Assembly (NCBI GenBank): GCA_037178855.1
Contig: JASJZC010000001.1
Span: forward strand, 4,836,001-4,900,000
Direction of reading: 5' to 3'
DNA: 64,000 nt
Origin: Oscheius sp. JU75
Lineage: Eukaryota; Nematoda; Chromadorea; Rhabditida; Rhabditidae
The notes under the pieces are model-generated. The model saw only the letters and a program-made list of their open reading frames with translations. It did no database searches and was not told the DNA's origin. Within the stretch, counting starts at the first letter, position 1. Every line of letters begins with the position of its first letter. Below, in pieces: positions 20,445 through 31,749 of this stretch. The position numbers and the translations under genes are program-made.

Positions 20445-21092
20445 TCATTTCTTCTCGTCCTTGGCTTCCTTCTTGGTCTCTTCTTTTTTCTCCTCCTTTT
20501 TGACCTCTTCCTCCTTCTTTTCTTCCTCCTTCTTTTCTTCCTCCTTCTTGAGTTCTTCCTTCTTGGGTTCTTCCTTCTTCGGTTCTTCCTTCTTGGGTTC
20601 TTCCTTCTTCGGTTCTTCCTTCTTGGGTTCTTCCCTCTTTTCGTCCTTCTTGACCTCCTCCTCTTTCTTTTGGACTTCCTTCTTTTCTTCTTTCTTCTCG
20701 GCCTCCTTCTCGTCAGTCTCTCTCTTGAAGTCGGCGAAGAGCTTCTTAGTTCCTTCAGCCTCGCCCTTGTGGTCAGTCCATGCCTGTCTGCCCGCCTTCT
20801 TCTCGTCCTCGGCCTTGATGTAGTAGAAGGCGAAGTAGTGCTTGCCATTCTCTGGGATCGTCTTGCTCTGGATGAAAGTCAGCGTGACATTGGCCGACTC
20901 GGATCCTTTGAGAGAGCCGACTGGTGGACGGATGCGGAAGATGTCGTTGGAGGTGCACTTGATCTTGTAGGCGATGCGCTCCTTCAGCGGGTTTGTGATC
21001 TTGACCGTCGTGTTGACTGTCTCCTCTCCCAGCTTTTTGCTCGCGAAGATGACCTTCTCGGCAGGCTCCAAAGTCAGCTTGAAGTCTCCCAT
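20445..21092 (-). CDS. MSP-domain protein with Lys/Glu-rich repeat tail
   Basis: Single exon, 215 residues, starting MGDFKLTLEPAEKVIFASKK. Residues 1-110 form an MSP/VAP-type immunoglobulin-like domain (VNTTVKITNPLKERIAYKIK, FRIRPPVGSLKGSESANVT, KHYFAFYYI). The rest is a charged tail of KKEEP and KKEEE repeats, about 90 residues with no hydrophobic anchor. MSP domains serve in nematode sperm motility proteins and in VAP-type adaptors that bind FFAT motifs. The missing membrane anchor favours a cytosolic or sperm-type role. The start is the second ATG (MGDF), because a TATA box at 21142-21148 puts transcription start near 21115. Confidence 0.8.
   Translation of the reverse strand: MGDFKLTLEPAEKVIFASKKLGEETVNTTVKITNPLKERIAYKIKCTSNDIFRIRPPVGSLKGSESANVTLTFIQSKTIPENGKHYFAFYYIKAEDEKKAGRQAWTDHKGEAEGTKKLFADFKRETDEKEAEKKEEKKEVQKKEEEVKKDEKREEPKKEEPKKEEPKKEEPKKEEPKKEELKKEEEKKEEEKKEEEVKKEEKKEETKKEAKDEKK
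20500..20640. repeat. KKEEP coding repeat
   Basis: Low-complexity 15-bp-based tandem repeats that encode KKEEP five or more times in the C-terminal tail of the MSP-domain gene. Copies are nearly identical, so the number may vary between individuals. Confidence 0.75.
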
Positions 21093-21141
21093 CTCGTAGT
21101 CGCAGAGCAACAGCAATAGCTCTTCTGATTTCGTCCTCTCA

Positions 21142-21148
21142 TTTTATA
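21142..21148 (-). promoter_or_regulatory. TATA box of the MSP-domain gene
   Basis: TATAAAA on the minus strand, about 50 bp upstream of the MGDF start codon and about 30 bp from a plausible transcription start. Confidence 0.6.
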
Positions 21149-21319
21149 CTACTGTCTTGACACGCCTTGACAAGTTAGGGTATAAAGCAATCATAACACT
21201 TTTGCTAAGTTTGTACTTTCAAAAACTTTTCAAAAGGACTATAATTGCTTGCAACTTTACTTTGTAACAAAATATTGGACTCTCTCTCGTCTCGCTTCTG
21301 GAGATCTGCCTTGACCATT

Positions 21320-21639
21320 TCAAGAGGCTTGATTCCCTCCTTTCCTGTGTAGTCGGACGGGAATAGTGACCTCTTGATCCAGAAATAGCTCTGTCCCGAA
21401 AATAGTCAGGCTCACCACACGTCCCAAACTCGAAATAACAGCTGAACCGCAGAATAACCCAGCAATCCGATGTTCTGCAAACTTGTAGATTTTGATCTGC
21501 TCTATAACTATAAGAATATCAGAAGCTTGAAATTTAGATTCTCAGGCCCGAAACAGCGGGCGTAAGCGTGACAACTTCTGGAAAACTTCTCAGCCCTCAC
21601 TATCGATTGACTCTTATCTAATAAGCTGAAAACATTCAT
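21320..21639 (-). CDS. Possible small membrane protein, 89 aa
   Basis: Two exons (21639-21576, 21525-21320) join in phase to start MNVFSLLDKSQSIVRAEKF, continue DILIVIEQIKIYKFAEHR, then a hydrophobic helix (IAGLFCGSAVISSLGRVVSLT) and end KGGNQAS. The order of charge and helix faintly resembles TMEM223-type mitochondrial proteins, but the usual C-terminal part is absent and this is only a guess. A different open frame over the 3' half could be an alternative end. Low confidence. Confidence 0.35.
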
Positions 21640-21891
21640 TGCTTCTTCCTATCGCTTGACTACCAAAACTGCTTTTTGAGAACGTGTTTGTTGTCTTTCC
21701 ACAAGACAGCCCCAAAACCTGCTCCATCTCGAATGGGTCAACAACCAAAACCTGATGATTTGAAATTTGTTTACTTCCCCTTTTCCCCTAGAAAGTTTGT
21801 AAAGCGGTCCCTTTAAAGCTATCACTTATCTTATCTCTCCCAGTTTAATCTGCCTCCACTCTCGTGTCCAAAAATCGTATACTTTTCAGCA
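21640..21891. other. 5' flank of the aminopeptidase gene
   Basis: Short spacer with ACTTTTCAG just before ATGGCC (the ATG starts 2 bases after CAG), again the sign of a trans-splice acceptor next to the start codon. Confidence 0.45.
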
Positions 21892-24227
21892 ATGGCCACC
21901 CAAAAACTCATCTCTCTCCGTAACTTGTTCAAATCGGGCCGGGTCTTGGAGACGACTGGAGGAAAAGCACTGTCTGCCTACTGTCTGCCCGGAACTGATG
22001 CACACAACGTAAGTCATTTCCCAGTTCTTTTTTCAAATACCTCTTTTAGAGCGAATACATCGCCGATGCCGACTTTCGTGTCAAGTTTCTGTCCAACTTC
22101 TCTGGCAGCAATTCTTACGTCGTCGTGACCAATCAGCAGGCTCTTCTCTGGACCGATGGACGCTACTTTGTACAGGTTAGTTTTTATGTACCTATAGGCT
22201 TTTGAGTGACTGACTCTCTGTATAAAAAAAAGCCCTGACGCAATGTATTCAGGCCCAGAAACAGCTGGGAGAAGGATGGACTCTTCAGAAACAGGGTCAA
22301 ATAGACAGTGTTACCCCTACCGAATGGCTCTGTTCCAATCTTGCTGAAGGAGATGTGGTGGGATTTGATCCTGAGCTCATGTCCTACGGTTACTTCTGTC
22401 ACTTTCTTGTACAAAATCCGTGTTTAGATACCGGAGTCGAAATGAGAAGGAGGTTGGCAAAGCTCGGAATAACTGTCGTGCCCATCACTGGCAATCTTGT
22501 CGATGAGTTCTGGACCGAGAGACCCAAGCGCACGATCAAGAAACTCATGACTTTGTCCGATTCCGAAGCTGGAGAGAGTATCGCGTCCAAGACCGAAAGG
22601 ATCCGAGCAGAGTTGACCAAGAAAAAGTGTGTGGGAGGCGTCTTCGCCGCTCTGGACGACATCATGTGTAAGATTTGAAGCCCATCTGTGAACAACAATA
22701 ATTCTCAGGGTTCCTAAACGTTCGCGGATCGGACATTTCTCACAATCCTTTGGCCTTCTCCTATCTTTTCATCGAAAACAACTTGATTCACTTCTTCGTC
22801 TGTGAGAAGAAACTAGATGATGAGGTGAGAATACTCATATTCTGTGAGTATCCAGTTCTCTTCCAGATCAAAGAGCATCTGACGGGAGTGTCGATTCACA
22901 AGTACGAGGAGTTCCTTCCCTGGCTGACCGAATTCCGCAAGAACAATGCCTCTCAGAAGATTTTTGTGCCTTCGGAGACCAACTTTGCCATCGGATCCAT
23001 CCTGACAGACCCTTCGGAGAGCGGAACCTCGCCTATTCAGTCCATGAAGGCTGTGAAGAACACGACCGAGATGCAGAACATGCGGGAGAGCAATGTATTT
23101 TTACTGTTTGAACGCTGCAAGAAGTGTCTTGCAGGTTCGAGACAGTGCAGCTCTGGTGGAATTCCTCTACTGGACGGAGCAAGAACTGAAGGCGGGAAAG
23201 AGTTATACGGAACTGGAGATGGCTAAGAAGGTAAGACAATAACAGTAGAAGCCAGGTGACTAGGAGTAACTATCAACCACTAGACGGTCTAATAACACAA
23301 AGTTCTATCAGGTTTACAACAAAACTTCCAGGTTGACGGTCTGAGAGCTGGCTATCCGAAGTTTGTCGATCTCAGCTTTGGGACCATCTCGGCTGGAGGT
23401 GATCACGCCGCTCTGCCTCATTACAATCCGATCGAGAGTGGAGAAGGCTGTCGAAAAGTGCATGCTGACGATGTCTACTTGGTGGATTCTGGTGCTCAGT
23501 ACAAGTATGACTCTTCCTATAAAAACCTAAAAACTTATCCATTTTGAAGAGACGGAACGACGGACGTGACCAGAACGATCTTCGTCAATTACGAAAAGGC
23601 CTGTCAGGAATTCATCGACCACAATACTCTCGTGCTGAAAGGTCACATCTGTTTGGCCACTACTGTCTTTCCTGCTGGGCTTCAGGGCAAGAAAACTTCC
23701 AAAAAAATTTTCACAAAAACGTTCCAGGAATCCGTCTGGACTCGTTCAGTCGACACGCTCTCTGGCAGGCTGGTCTAGACTTTGGACATGGGACTGGACA
23801 CGGCGTGGGACACTTCCTCAACGTCCACGAGGGCCCGGCCGGAATCGGATATCGTGTCAAGACGGAAGGCATCGAAGCATCGATGGTTTTGACGATAGAG
23901 CCGGGCTACTACCTCCCAACAAAGTGGGGAATCCGCATCGAAAACTGCTACGAGGTAGTCTCGACGAAGGTCTCTTCCGGTGCCAAAAACTTCCTCGCCT
24001 TCCTTCCTCTCACACTGGCTCCCATCCAGACGACCATCATCAACAGAGAGCTCCTGACCAAGGACGAAGTGAGAAACATTCATTTGCGGTTGTCTCACGC
24101 CCTTGTTTAGGTTACCTGGCTCAACGACTATCACGACAAGGTCCTGGCTGTGACCGGCGAATATCTTAATAGTGCTGGTAAAATGGATGCCTACAACTGG
24201 CTGGTCGAGCAATGCAAGCACATCTGA
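21892..24227 (+). CDS. app-1: Xaa-Pro aminopeptidase 1 (cytosolic aminopeptidase P)
   Basis: About ten exons, 21892 (MATQKLISLRNLFK) to a stop at 24227. The first half is the creatinase-like N-domain (SEYIADADFRVKFLSNFSGS, TDGRYFVQA, WTLQKQ). The catalytic pita-bread half has the metal ligands in order: VDSGAQY and DGTTDVTRT (two Asp), GHGTGHGVGHFLNVHEGP (His), VLTIEPGYY (Glu) and RIENCYEV (Glu). It removes N-terminal residues before proline, using two metal ions, in the cytosol. Length and motif order match the family. Its 3' end is convergent with the LEA-like gene. Confidence 0.92.
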
Positions 24228-24565
24228 AGGCTCGGGTCAACTACGAGGTGACTTTCAATGTGATTCTGAAATTATCTGGTCAATAAATTGTCTTTTGATA
24301 CAAAGGAGACTACAAAAAGCGCACGGATCGCTGAAACTACGTGTCAACCCCTGCTCAACCAAATAAGCATGGGACGAGAACAGCTGGTTCGCCTTGTGAC
24401 TGCAATACCGCTAATGGCGCAGATTCGTAACCATGTCTTGTGAAGTCTGCAAAAGCAAAACGTAAACTGGAAGAGAATTTTTTATTGAAAATGGAAGAGA
24501 AAACTAAGTATGTACAAATTTCATGATTGTGGAGGAGCTTGATGATCCGACGAAAGGAGCTTCCT

Positions 24566-24891
24566 TCAATTTCCTTCAGCTTTCTTTCCGGCCTGGTGAA
24601 GTTTGTCAGCAGCCGTATCCCGAGCCTCTCCAACCTGATAATTTACCGACGTAGAAACAAAAATGGACTCGACCAACCTTCTTGGCAGCAGCGTCTGCGG
24701 TATCCTTGACCTTCTCCTTAGCGTCGTGAGCAGCATCCTTCATCTTCTGAGCGGCGTCACCAGCGACCTCTTTGGTCTTGTCCACAGCGTTTTTTGCCTT
24801 TTCCTTGGCCGAATCGACGAGACCCTTGTTTTCGTTCTGGAAAAGAACAAATAAGTGAATGCTGCAGCAACAAATAACTTACATTAGACAT
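24566..24891 (-). CDS. Small LEA-like (group 3) protein, 78 aa
   Basis: Three exons (24891-24883, 24836-24678, 24634-24566). Only Lys, Ala, Glu, Asp-rich segments are seen: DSAKEKAKNAVDKTKEVAGD, then DAAQKMKDAAHDAKEKV, then DTAADKLHQAGKKAEGN. The 11-residue periodicity of Ala and charged residues is typical of group 3 late-embryogenesis-abundant proteins, which are disordered in water and protect cells during desiccation in several nematodes. There is no signal peptide or cysteine. Alternatives are an apolipoprotein-like or generic coiled-coil protein. Confidence 0.75.
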
Positions 24892-25284
24892 AGTCCTTGC
24901 GAATTGACGAAATTGGTTATTAACAAACTGTTCAGTGGGTGAGAACTTCTCGATTTAGGCCTACGCCAACACGGCGTCCGGTTACTGTAGTTTCTGGCTC
25001 TTGCAGCGATGTTTGACGGTTATAGAGATTTTTCATAAGTTCAAACTCTGGCGCCTTTTCAAAATTTACTGATCAAAGTTTCGAACCTCATTGACAACCC
25101 ATTTGCCACTTTTTCCATATTTTCCACCTTGTTTCGACCTCTTTTTGCTCTTTCTTTACAATCTCTTAATTGACCGGCATCACTGTCGTTGGCTAGAAAA
25201 TGGCAGTTTCAAAAGGCTTGCACTGTGTTTTCAAGTTTTCTCTTGACTCTGTGCTTTTCACTAACATCTAAAGGTTTCAGATAA
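24892..25284. other. Intergenic divergent spacer
   Basis: No coding exon seen. Contains a TTACTGTAG motif near 24982 of the kind often seen in nematode intergenic DNA. Confidence 0.35.
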
Positions 25285-27462
25285 ATGTCAAGAACATTAC
25301 ATTCTTTAGTCCGTTCCCTGCATCGGATGCAGCAAGTATGCAGTTTCGGAGATCTCAGTGGACGAAGAGTTGGAGGGAATGAGGTAAGAACCTCCATTTT
25401 TTTGGCTGATATATTTTCTAGTTCGGCTCGATTCATCGAAGTGATATCCCAATTGAAAAGCCACTGAGTCCTCACAAAATCCAGGAGAGGATTCCAAGAG
25501 AAAAGAAGGTGAAACGGCTCGTCTTACATCCGATAAAGCCCAAAATATCGAAGACTTCATCACCTAGCAACATCGGTAAGCTTTACTCAATTTCTCTCGT
25601 CGACATTTCTGTTCGAGAATGTTCCAATAAACATTTCGCGGAGAATCAGATGGAAGATGGACGATTACAACTTTTCACAAAGTACTGGGAGAAGAACAAA
25701 TACAAAAATTGCTGGATTCGCATTAGGAAAAGTGTGAAACAGGTGAGACTTCTATGGGAAACATTTTGAAACCTTTTTTTGAGCCTAAACAGACAATTGC
25801 CTCATCAGTCGGAACGTGGAATGACCTGGTCCCAGACCTTCTTCATCCTCAGATCGCACAATCTCTGAGCAGACTCGGCTTATCCAGACCTACAGAAATG
25901 CAGGTGCTCGACCTTTTTTATTGGTAACAAGCCTGTTTAGAGTCGAATGATGCGTTACATCTCCTCGCCAAACCACATTTTTCTGGCTGCGGAGACTGGA
26001 TCTGGAAAGACTGTTGGCTACGCGGCTCCGATTCTCTCACAACTAGCTAGGAATCCAGAGCGGGGACAGAAAGGTTTTGTCAGATATTTGCGTCAAAACA
26101 AATTGATTACAGCAGTCATCATCGCAGCAACAGGCATCCTGGCCAAGCAGACGGCAAAAGCACTGAGGACGTTGGCGGAGAATACAGCTATTGAAATTCG
26201 AGAAGGGACGTCCGAAGTGTCAGAGGCAGGCCGCTACTTTTTTTTTCCATTTCGGCCTTGTTAGATGTAGAATGCATTCGTTAGTTCCGAGAGACACGGA
26301 CTTACAAGAGTCTGCTAAACATTGATCCCATAGAAATGAACGACCTACAGAATCACTTTTCCACTTGGCTAGAAAGATCTTTTCACACATCATTTCCAGG
26401 AACCCTGGGACGTCTTAGTCGGAACGCCCGGACTTGTAGCCAACATGCTCAAAAAGACGAATCTGAAGGGCAGTATCAGCTATGTAAGTCCTACCACCTT
26501 CCTAACCAGAGCTCAATTTAGCTGGTTCTCGATGAAGCCGATATCCTCCTGGATGAGAGTTTTGTTGACGTAATTACGGACATTCTGGCCGTAGTTCCAG
26601 TGGCTTATTCGGAGACAAACGCCAACAAACCCGACGGTATTTTGTTTTTTTTTTCTGGATAAAACGTCTAAAGCTCAGGAGCTAAAGTAATTTTCTGCTC
26701 GGCATCGTGTCCCGAAGAACTGGAATGTTTGGCCGACGGAATCGTCGATCGTCGTCATCTGAGCTACGTAAAAAGTCCCGACTTGCACAGAATAGTGCCC
26801 TCGGTCGACATTACTCTAATCAGGTAGATTAAACAATTTGACTCGATATAATCACGCTCTAGGATTCGCGAAACCGACAAAATGGACAGACTACTGGATC
26901 TGTTGAAAAAGGATATAGGCCGAGGCGAACTTAATCAAACTGTCGTTTTTTGCAAGGTTTTTATCATTTTCTCGTTTATTAAATCCAGATTTAGAACCAG
27001 GAAACAGCAAAGTTCGTCCATAAAAAGCTGGATTCATTGAATTGCCCTTCTCAGAGGTGGGAACGCTCGACCAGCGACGAGGATATTCAAAAAGCTCGGG
27101 TTATTGTGGCAACTGACGGCACCTCGAGGTATTGTCCGGGCTCTTTGATCCATCAAAACGTCATTTTAGAGGAGTTGATCTGCCTCGACTGAGCCACGTA
27201 ATTCATTATGATATGTCCCGACATTTGGTGGATTTTCTTCATCGTTCCGGCCGAGTCGGTCGACTCTCATCGCTCTTTCCTTGCCGGGTGACAGCTTTTG
27301 TCCGAACTGCCGAAGAGGTCCGAGTTGCGACGAAAATAGAGGTAAAAATGTTTATCGTATCCAAAAGTCAAGGTCTTACAGCTCGCCGCCAGGCTCCAGA
27401 AACCACTTCACTCTATAGAAACAGACATTGCCGGAATGATGGAAAGAAAGAGAAAGAAGTAA
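25285..27462 (+). CDS. DEAD-box RNA helicase (DDX28-like, probably mitochondrial)
   Basis: About ten exons, starting MSRTLHSLVRSLHRMQQVC, a basic, hydroxylated N-terminus that could be a mitochondrial targeting peptide. Motifs in order: Q-motif region LGLSRPTEMQ, motif I AAETGSGKT, motif Ia as VIIAATGILAKQ (degenerate against PTRELA), VGTPGL, motif II VLDEADILLD, motif III SAS, VIVATDGTSRGVDLP and HRSGRVGR. This is a complete helicase core, closest in feel to DDX28/mitoribosome assembly helicases. Exon boundaries between 26200 and 26400 are unclear. The 3' end is 62 bp from the convergent ArfGAP gene. Confidence 0.82.
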
Positions 27463-27524
27463 ATATATTTAGTATACAATTATGTTCTGCTCAAATATGT
27501 TCAAATCTTAGGTGTCGAGCTATC

Positions 27525-29131
27525 TCACTGGTTCAAAATATCCCACGCGTCATCATCCCAGCCTTTCTGTGGTTTTGCGGCCTCCTTCTCCGCCTTCTCT
27601 TTTTTCGCCTGCATCGCGGCTTTGGTCTTGCTCACCGAGGCTTCAAACTGTGCGATTGTGGAGCTGTCGTCTAAAGAGATCAAGTATAACAAGGCGGAAA
27701 AGATCTGACCTTCTGGACTGGAAAAATTTATGAGAGAGGGCTCGGTCGGCTTTGATTTTGGCCTTTTTGGTTCTACTTTGGGCTCGGGCTTGCTGCCCCA
27801 AGACTCATCATCGTCTAGGCTGAACATTGCTTCAGCGGGATTTTGCCTGAAGCTTGTATTTTTCAGAAGAGGAGGTAAACTAACTGGTTTGTCGAGTTGG
27901 CAGAATACTGACGCCCGTTTGCCGGCTGTGTAAATGACGATCCTCCTTCTGGCTGGTTCGGGTCTTCGTAGCCGCTAAAACCTCGATCAAAAAATTATAA
28001 CAAAGCACATACACTTTCCCAAGAATAGAGCCAATGCCTTGAAGAGACGGCGATTTGACGAAATCCGATATTCCTCCCCACGATTTCTGTCCAATTTCCG
28101 AGGCTTTCGAAGTGAAGCCGTTGAGCAGACTTCCGTCCTGAGACTAATGTAAGAACCTTGCTTTGAGGAGATAAAAAAAAGGTGTACCATTTGTCCTGCT
28201 ACTTGCGAGGCTTTCTGTCCAGCCTGAAGACTGACATCTTTGGCCATGGCAGCTGCCTGAGTGGCTCCTTTTGATAGCATGTTCCAGCCCATCGAGAGAG
28301 AAGACATCGCTCCCGCCAGTAGATCGTCAGAATTCCCGCCATTGTTGGGCACCGAAGCCGTATTTCCGAATCCTTGATAGCGGCTGTCACTGAAAAAAAA
28401 ATGCGGAGGAAGAACAAGGACACTTACGTTGTGGCACCACCTCCTGAATTATAGCCGCCGTCAGAATAGCTGCCAGTATTTCCGCCATAGTACGACGATA
28501 GACTGCTCTGTGAGGACTAAATGGAAGAGCCTTTTGTATGAAAAACTTGAAAACTAGCCGGTTTTGATCGCGTAACATTAGATCCTCCACCGAGAGTCGG
28601 AGGCTGGTAACTTTTGGCTGAGGATCGTTCAATCGACCATTCTTTTCCTTCGGCTTCCGTGGATACCTGTAAATTTTGGACGTATAGCATTGAAGTAAAA
28701 GGCTAACTTTGTCTCGGAAGAGAGCAGCTGCTCTGGAATTGTATTTCTCTGTCAGTGACCAGTTCTGGTTGAAATCCGGCTGAGCTTCGAGGAAATCGCG
28801 GAACTTTTGATTGCCTCCGGCCTTCATCTTGCTCAATTCAATGTCTTTCCATTTGTCCATGGTGACAGATCGCACAAAACTGGAAAAGGAGCCGTGAAAT
28901 GCTAAGCGAAAGAACAAACCTGAGATGAACACCAAGACCACGATGCAATCCGGAGCATTCCAGACAGATCCATATGCCATATGAGACCGAAACCCACTGT
29001 GGATTGCTGGCCCCGCATTCAAAGCAAAACTGAATGTTGAACGGTAAGAAAAGTTTGAAAAACTGACTCACATTGTTCTCATCCAGTGGTCTCAAGTCCT
29101 TCAAAACCCGTCTAGTCCGTGGACTGGCCAT
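27525..29131 (-). CDS. ArfGAP1-type Arf GTPase-activating protein
   Basis: Start [20 protein letters not shown]. The GAP zinc finger is [20 protein letters not shown] then CLECSG, i.e. C-x2-C-x16-C-x2-C, with the catalytic arginine in LHRGLGVH. Downstream are [20 protein letters not shown] and a long Ser/Gly-rich linker. An amphipathic stretch ([19 protein letters not shown]) matches the ALPS motifs that sense membrane curvature. The end is acidic/Trp-rich ([13 protein letters not shown]). It stimulates GTP hydrolysis on Arf1 at the Golgi during COPI budding. Exon count is about eight and some inner junctions are not exact. Confidence 0.88.
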
Positions 29132-30257
29132 GACACCTTGAAAATTTCTAAATTAAGGATCGAAAAGAGGAGAAAAGAGTGAAAGTATTCAGCCACAGTG
29201 GCATGCGAATCAATCCGACTGCCAGCAGTGTAAACGGAGTGCAAAGCCGTCTATTCACGAACATTCACAGGCTGCAGAATTAGGGAAAAGAGATCCTGGT
29301 GGTGTCTTTTTCTGTGTGAATCCGGTTAATGAGTCAAGGAAATGTCCAAAACGATAAAGTGCTTATCTTTACATATTTTTTGAACAAAATCGATCTTTAC
29401 GAGAGAAAATATGAAAATAGAAAAGTAAACCGGTAATTGTTTTTTTTTCTGAAGCTAGACTATTCACCTCTTTCTCCACTGTTCGAGTCGCTAGTGGCAT
29501 TTGGAGTGGTTTTCAGAGCAACACACATCACAAAGCAGAAGAAGGTAGTAAGAAAAGAACCAAAAGGCTGGACAAAATTTGCTACAGAAGCCCCTTGTAG
29601 GCTTACGGTAGCTGCAACCCACCAAATGTTTAGAAGAACATAGCAAGAGATTGCTATAGTTTGTGTTTCGCTCCTCATTTCCCTACCGTTATTCTGTAAC
29701 CGTCGGTGCTTTTTTTCATTTCTTTTTTCCGTGAAACTCGCGGAACAACACATCCGATTAGAAGACTAGCCTAGAAGAACTACAATAGATTTTCATTACC
29801 CGGACCTAAACGCTTCCAAGTAGTCTTCTAAAATACACCAGTCATGTGCATTCAATGTTTGTCAGTTCATCCCTGCTTGTAATGCTGTTTAGTCTTATTT
29901 GAATGTAAAATTTTGTTTCCAACGTCATTTCCTTTCAACGGTTTCATTGTCAAAGAGTCACTTATTTCAATTTCCCGCGGTTTTTAGCTGAGCTTTTGGA
30001 CAACGAGCACCGCAGAATGACGCTCTCTTCGGGCGGTGCTGCTGGCGCCGTTTACGTGTATTTTTTATTCTCTTAAAGCCTTACACTGCATACAATGCTC
30101 TCGATTATTTTCCTAGCCATATATTCTAGTTTCTGCTCATATGCTCTTTCGTTTCATGTGATGAAAGTTTTGTGCCAATTTGTCAAGCTCACTTTCTTTC
30201 TTCTTTTTTTCAGACTACGTCTACACTAAACAGATTTTACAGGTAAAGCCGGGTACG
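29132..30257. other. Spacer upstream of cytochrome c1
   Basis: About 1.1 kb, mostly AT-rich. Includes the small minus-strand ORF listed separately and an 11-bp inverted repeat TTAGAAGACTA (29758-29768) against 29821-29831. Before the cytochrome c1 ATG is a leader with ...TTTTACAG. Confidence 0.4.
29460..29678 (-). CDS. Possible small two-helix membrane protein
   Basis: Open frame from an ATG at 29678, about 72 residues, starting MRSETQTIAISCYVLLNIWW. Two hydrophobic segments (ISCYVLLNIWWVAATVS; FGSFLTTFFCFVMCVAL) and a polar C-terminal tail. A GTAG|GGAA at the 5' end could be an acceptor. No family recognised. Confidence 0.4.
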   Translation of the reverse strand: MRSETQTIAISCYVLLNIWWVAATVSLQGASVANFVQPFGSFLTTFFCFVMCVALKTTPNATSDSNSGERGE

Positions 30258-31526
30258 ATGCAGCGGACCGTCGCAGTATCTCGGAACATGTCGGTAAGGT
30301 TTTAGCCTATTTCCCCGAATAATGATTGAAAATGGTTCCTTGAACCCCGAGTTATCTCAAAGACTAGAAAATGCTGTAATCTGGCTGCCTCATTCAAGCA
30401 GTATAGTACAATATTCTAAGCGGAGAGTTATCTCGGAGAAAATTAGAACAACTACGCTCTCAAAAAATCTTCATTACGAACAAATTTGCAGAGAGTAGCT
30501 GCAGCAGCGGCCGGAGTCACCGTTGCCGGAGCCGGCCTCATCTATGCGATGGAGAAGTCGGTCAACGCCAGCGGCGACCAAGTCCACCCGTATCAACTGC
30601 CCTGGGCTCATTCCGGTGCCTTCTCGTCTTTCGACATTGCCTCGTGAGTTTCCCTCATCAGTTTTCGCTGTAAACGCCATATTTTTAGTGTCCGACGTGG
30701 TTACGAGGTATACAAGCAGGTCTGCGCCGCCTGTCACTCGATGAAATTCATCCATTATAGGCATTTCGTTGACACAATTATGACTGAGGTTGGTGTTTTT
30801 TTCATATGAGTTATAAAAACTTTGTTACAGGAAGAAGCTAAAGCCGAAGCCGCTGACAACTTGATCAACGACGTCGACGATCGTGGAGCTGCCATCCAGA
30901 GGCCAGGAATCCTCACTGACAAGCTGCCCAGCCCTTATCCTAACAAGAAGGCCGCTGCTGCCGCTAACAATGGTTAGCTTTTGCCAATTCATTCGAGCTA
31001 AAAGTCATTTTAGGAGCTGCCCCTCCTGATCTCTCGTTGATGGCTCTCTCCCGTCATGGAGGCGACGATTACATCTTCTCTCTGCTTACTGGATACATGG
31101 AAGCTCCCGCCGGTATCAAGGTTAGCCTTTTGCGAAAGAATTCAAGTATCTGACTGTCTAGGTCGATGAAGGCAAGGCCTACAACCCATACTTCCCCGGA
31201 GGTGTCATCTCCATGCCGCAGCAATTGTTTGACGACGGAATCGAATACAAGGACGGAACTCCGGCCACCCAGTCCCAGCAGGCCAAGGACGTTGCTACTT
31301 TCATGCACTGGTGTGCCGAGCCATTCCACGACACGAGAAAGAAGTGGGCTCTAAAGGTAGTTGTCCCTCTGATTATGTTCATCAACTTCGATTTCAGATT
31401 CTCGCTTTGACTCCCGTCGTCGCCGCCGTCCTCGTCTACGGAAAACGCAACATCTGGTCGTTCACAAAATCGCAGAAGTTTGTCTGGAAGACGGTTAAAG
31501 GACGCGAGCCTCCCAAGAACCAGTAA
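30258..31526 (+). CDS. cyc-1: Cytochrome c1, heme protein of complex III
   Basis: Exons from [12 protein letters not shown] (30258) to the stop at 31524-31526. The mature part starts with a hydrophobic stretch ([14 protein letters not shown]), a presequence, then [18 protein letters not shown], which holds the CAACH heme motif. Family blocks follow: [63 protein letters not shown], and a C-terminal membrane helix ([16 protein letters not shown]). It transfers electrons from the Rieske protein to cytochrome c in the mitochondrial inner membrane. The N-terminal start lies after a leader acceptor. Confidence 0.95.
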
Positions 31527-31749
31527 GAGCGAATTACATAAATTTAACGCTGGATCCATGTAAAGTAGATATATTCCTGTTGTCTGTTGCTCAACATAGA
31601 ATTATCTCTATGTTACTAGGTATCCAAGTTTGTAATGAATATACTAGGTTGGTAGTATTCATGAATAAATGTTTTTCATTAAAAAAAACTAAAAAGAACA
31701 AGTAGCAGTGATAAGTCTAATTTACATTTATAAAAATCACATTTTGACG

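Noticed and set aside
20433-21119. 228-aa Leu/Phe-rich plus-strand open frame
   Set aside because: Antisense of the Lys/Glu-rich tail of the MSP gene; looks like a membrane protein only because of the codon complement.
29758-29831. 11-bp inverted repeat TTAGAAGACTA
   Set aside because: Too short to call an element; no target duplication seen around it.
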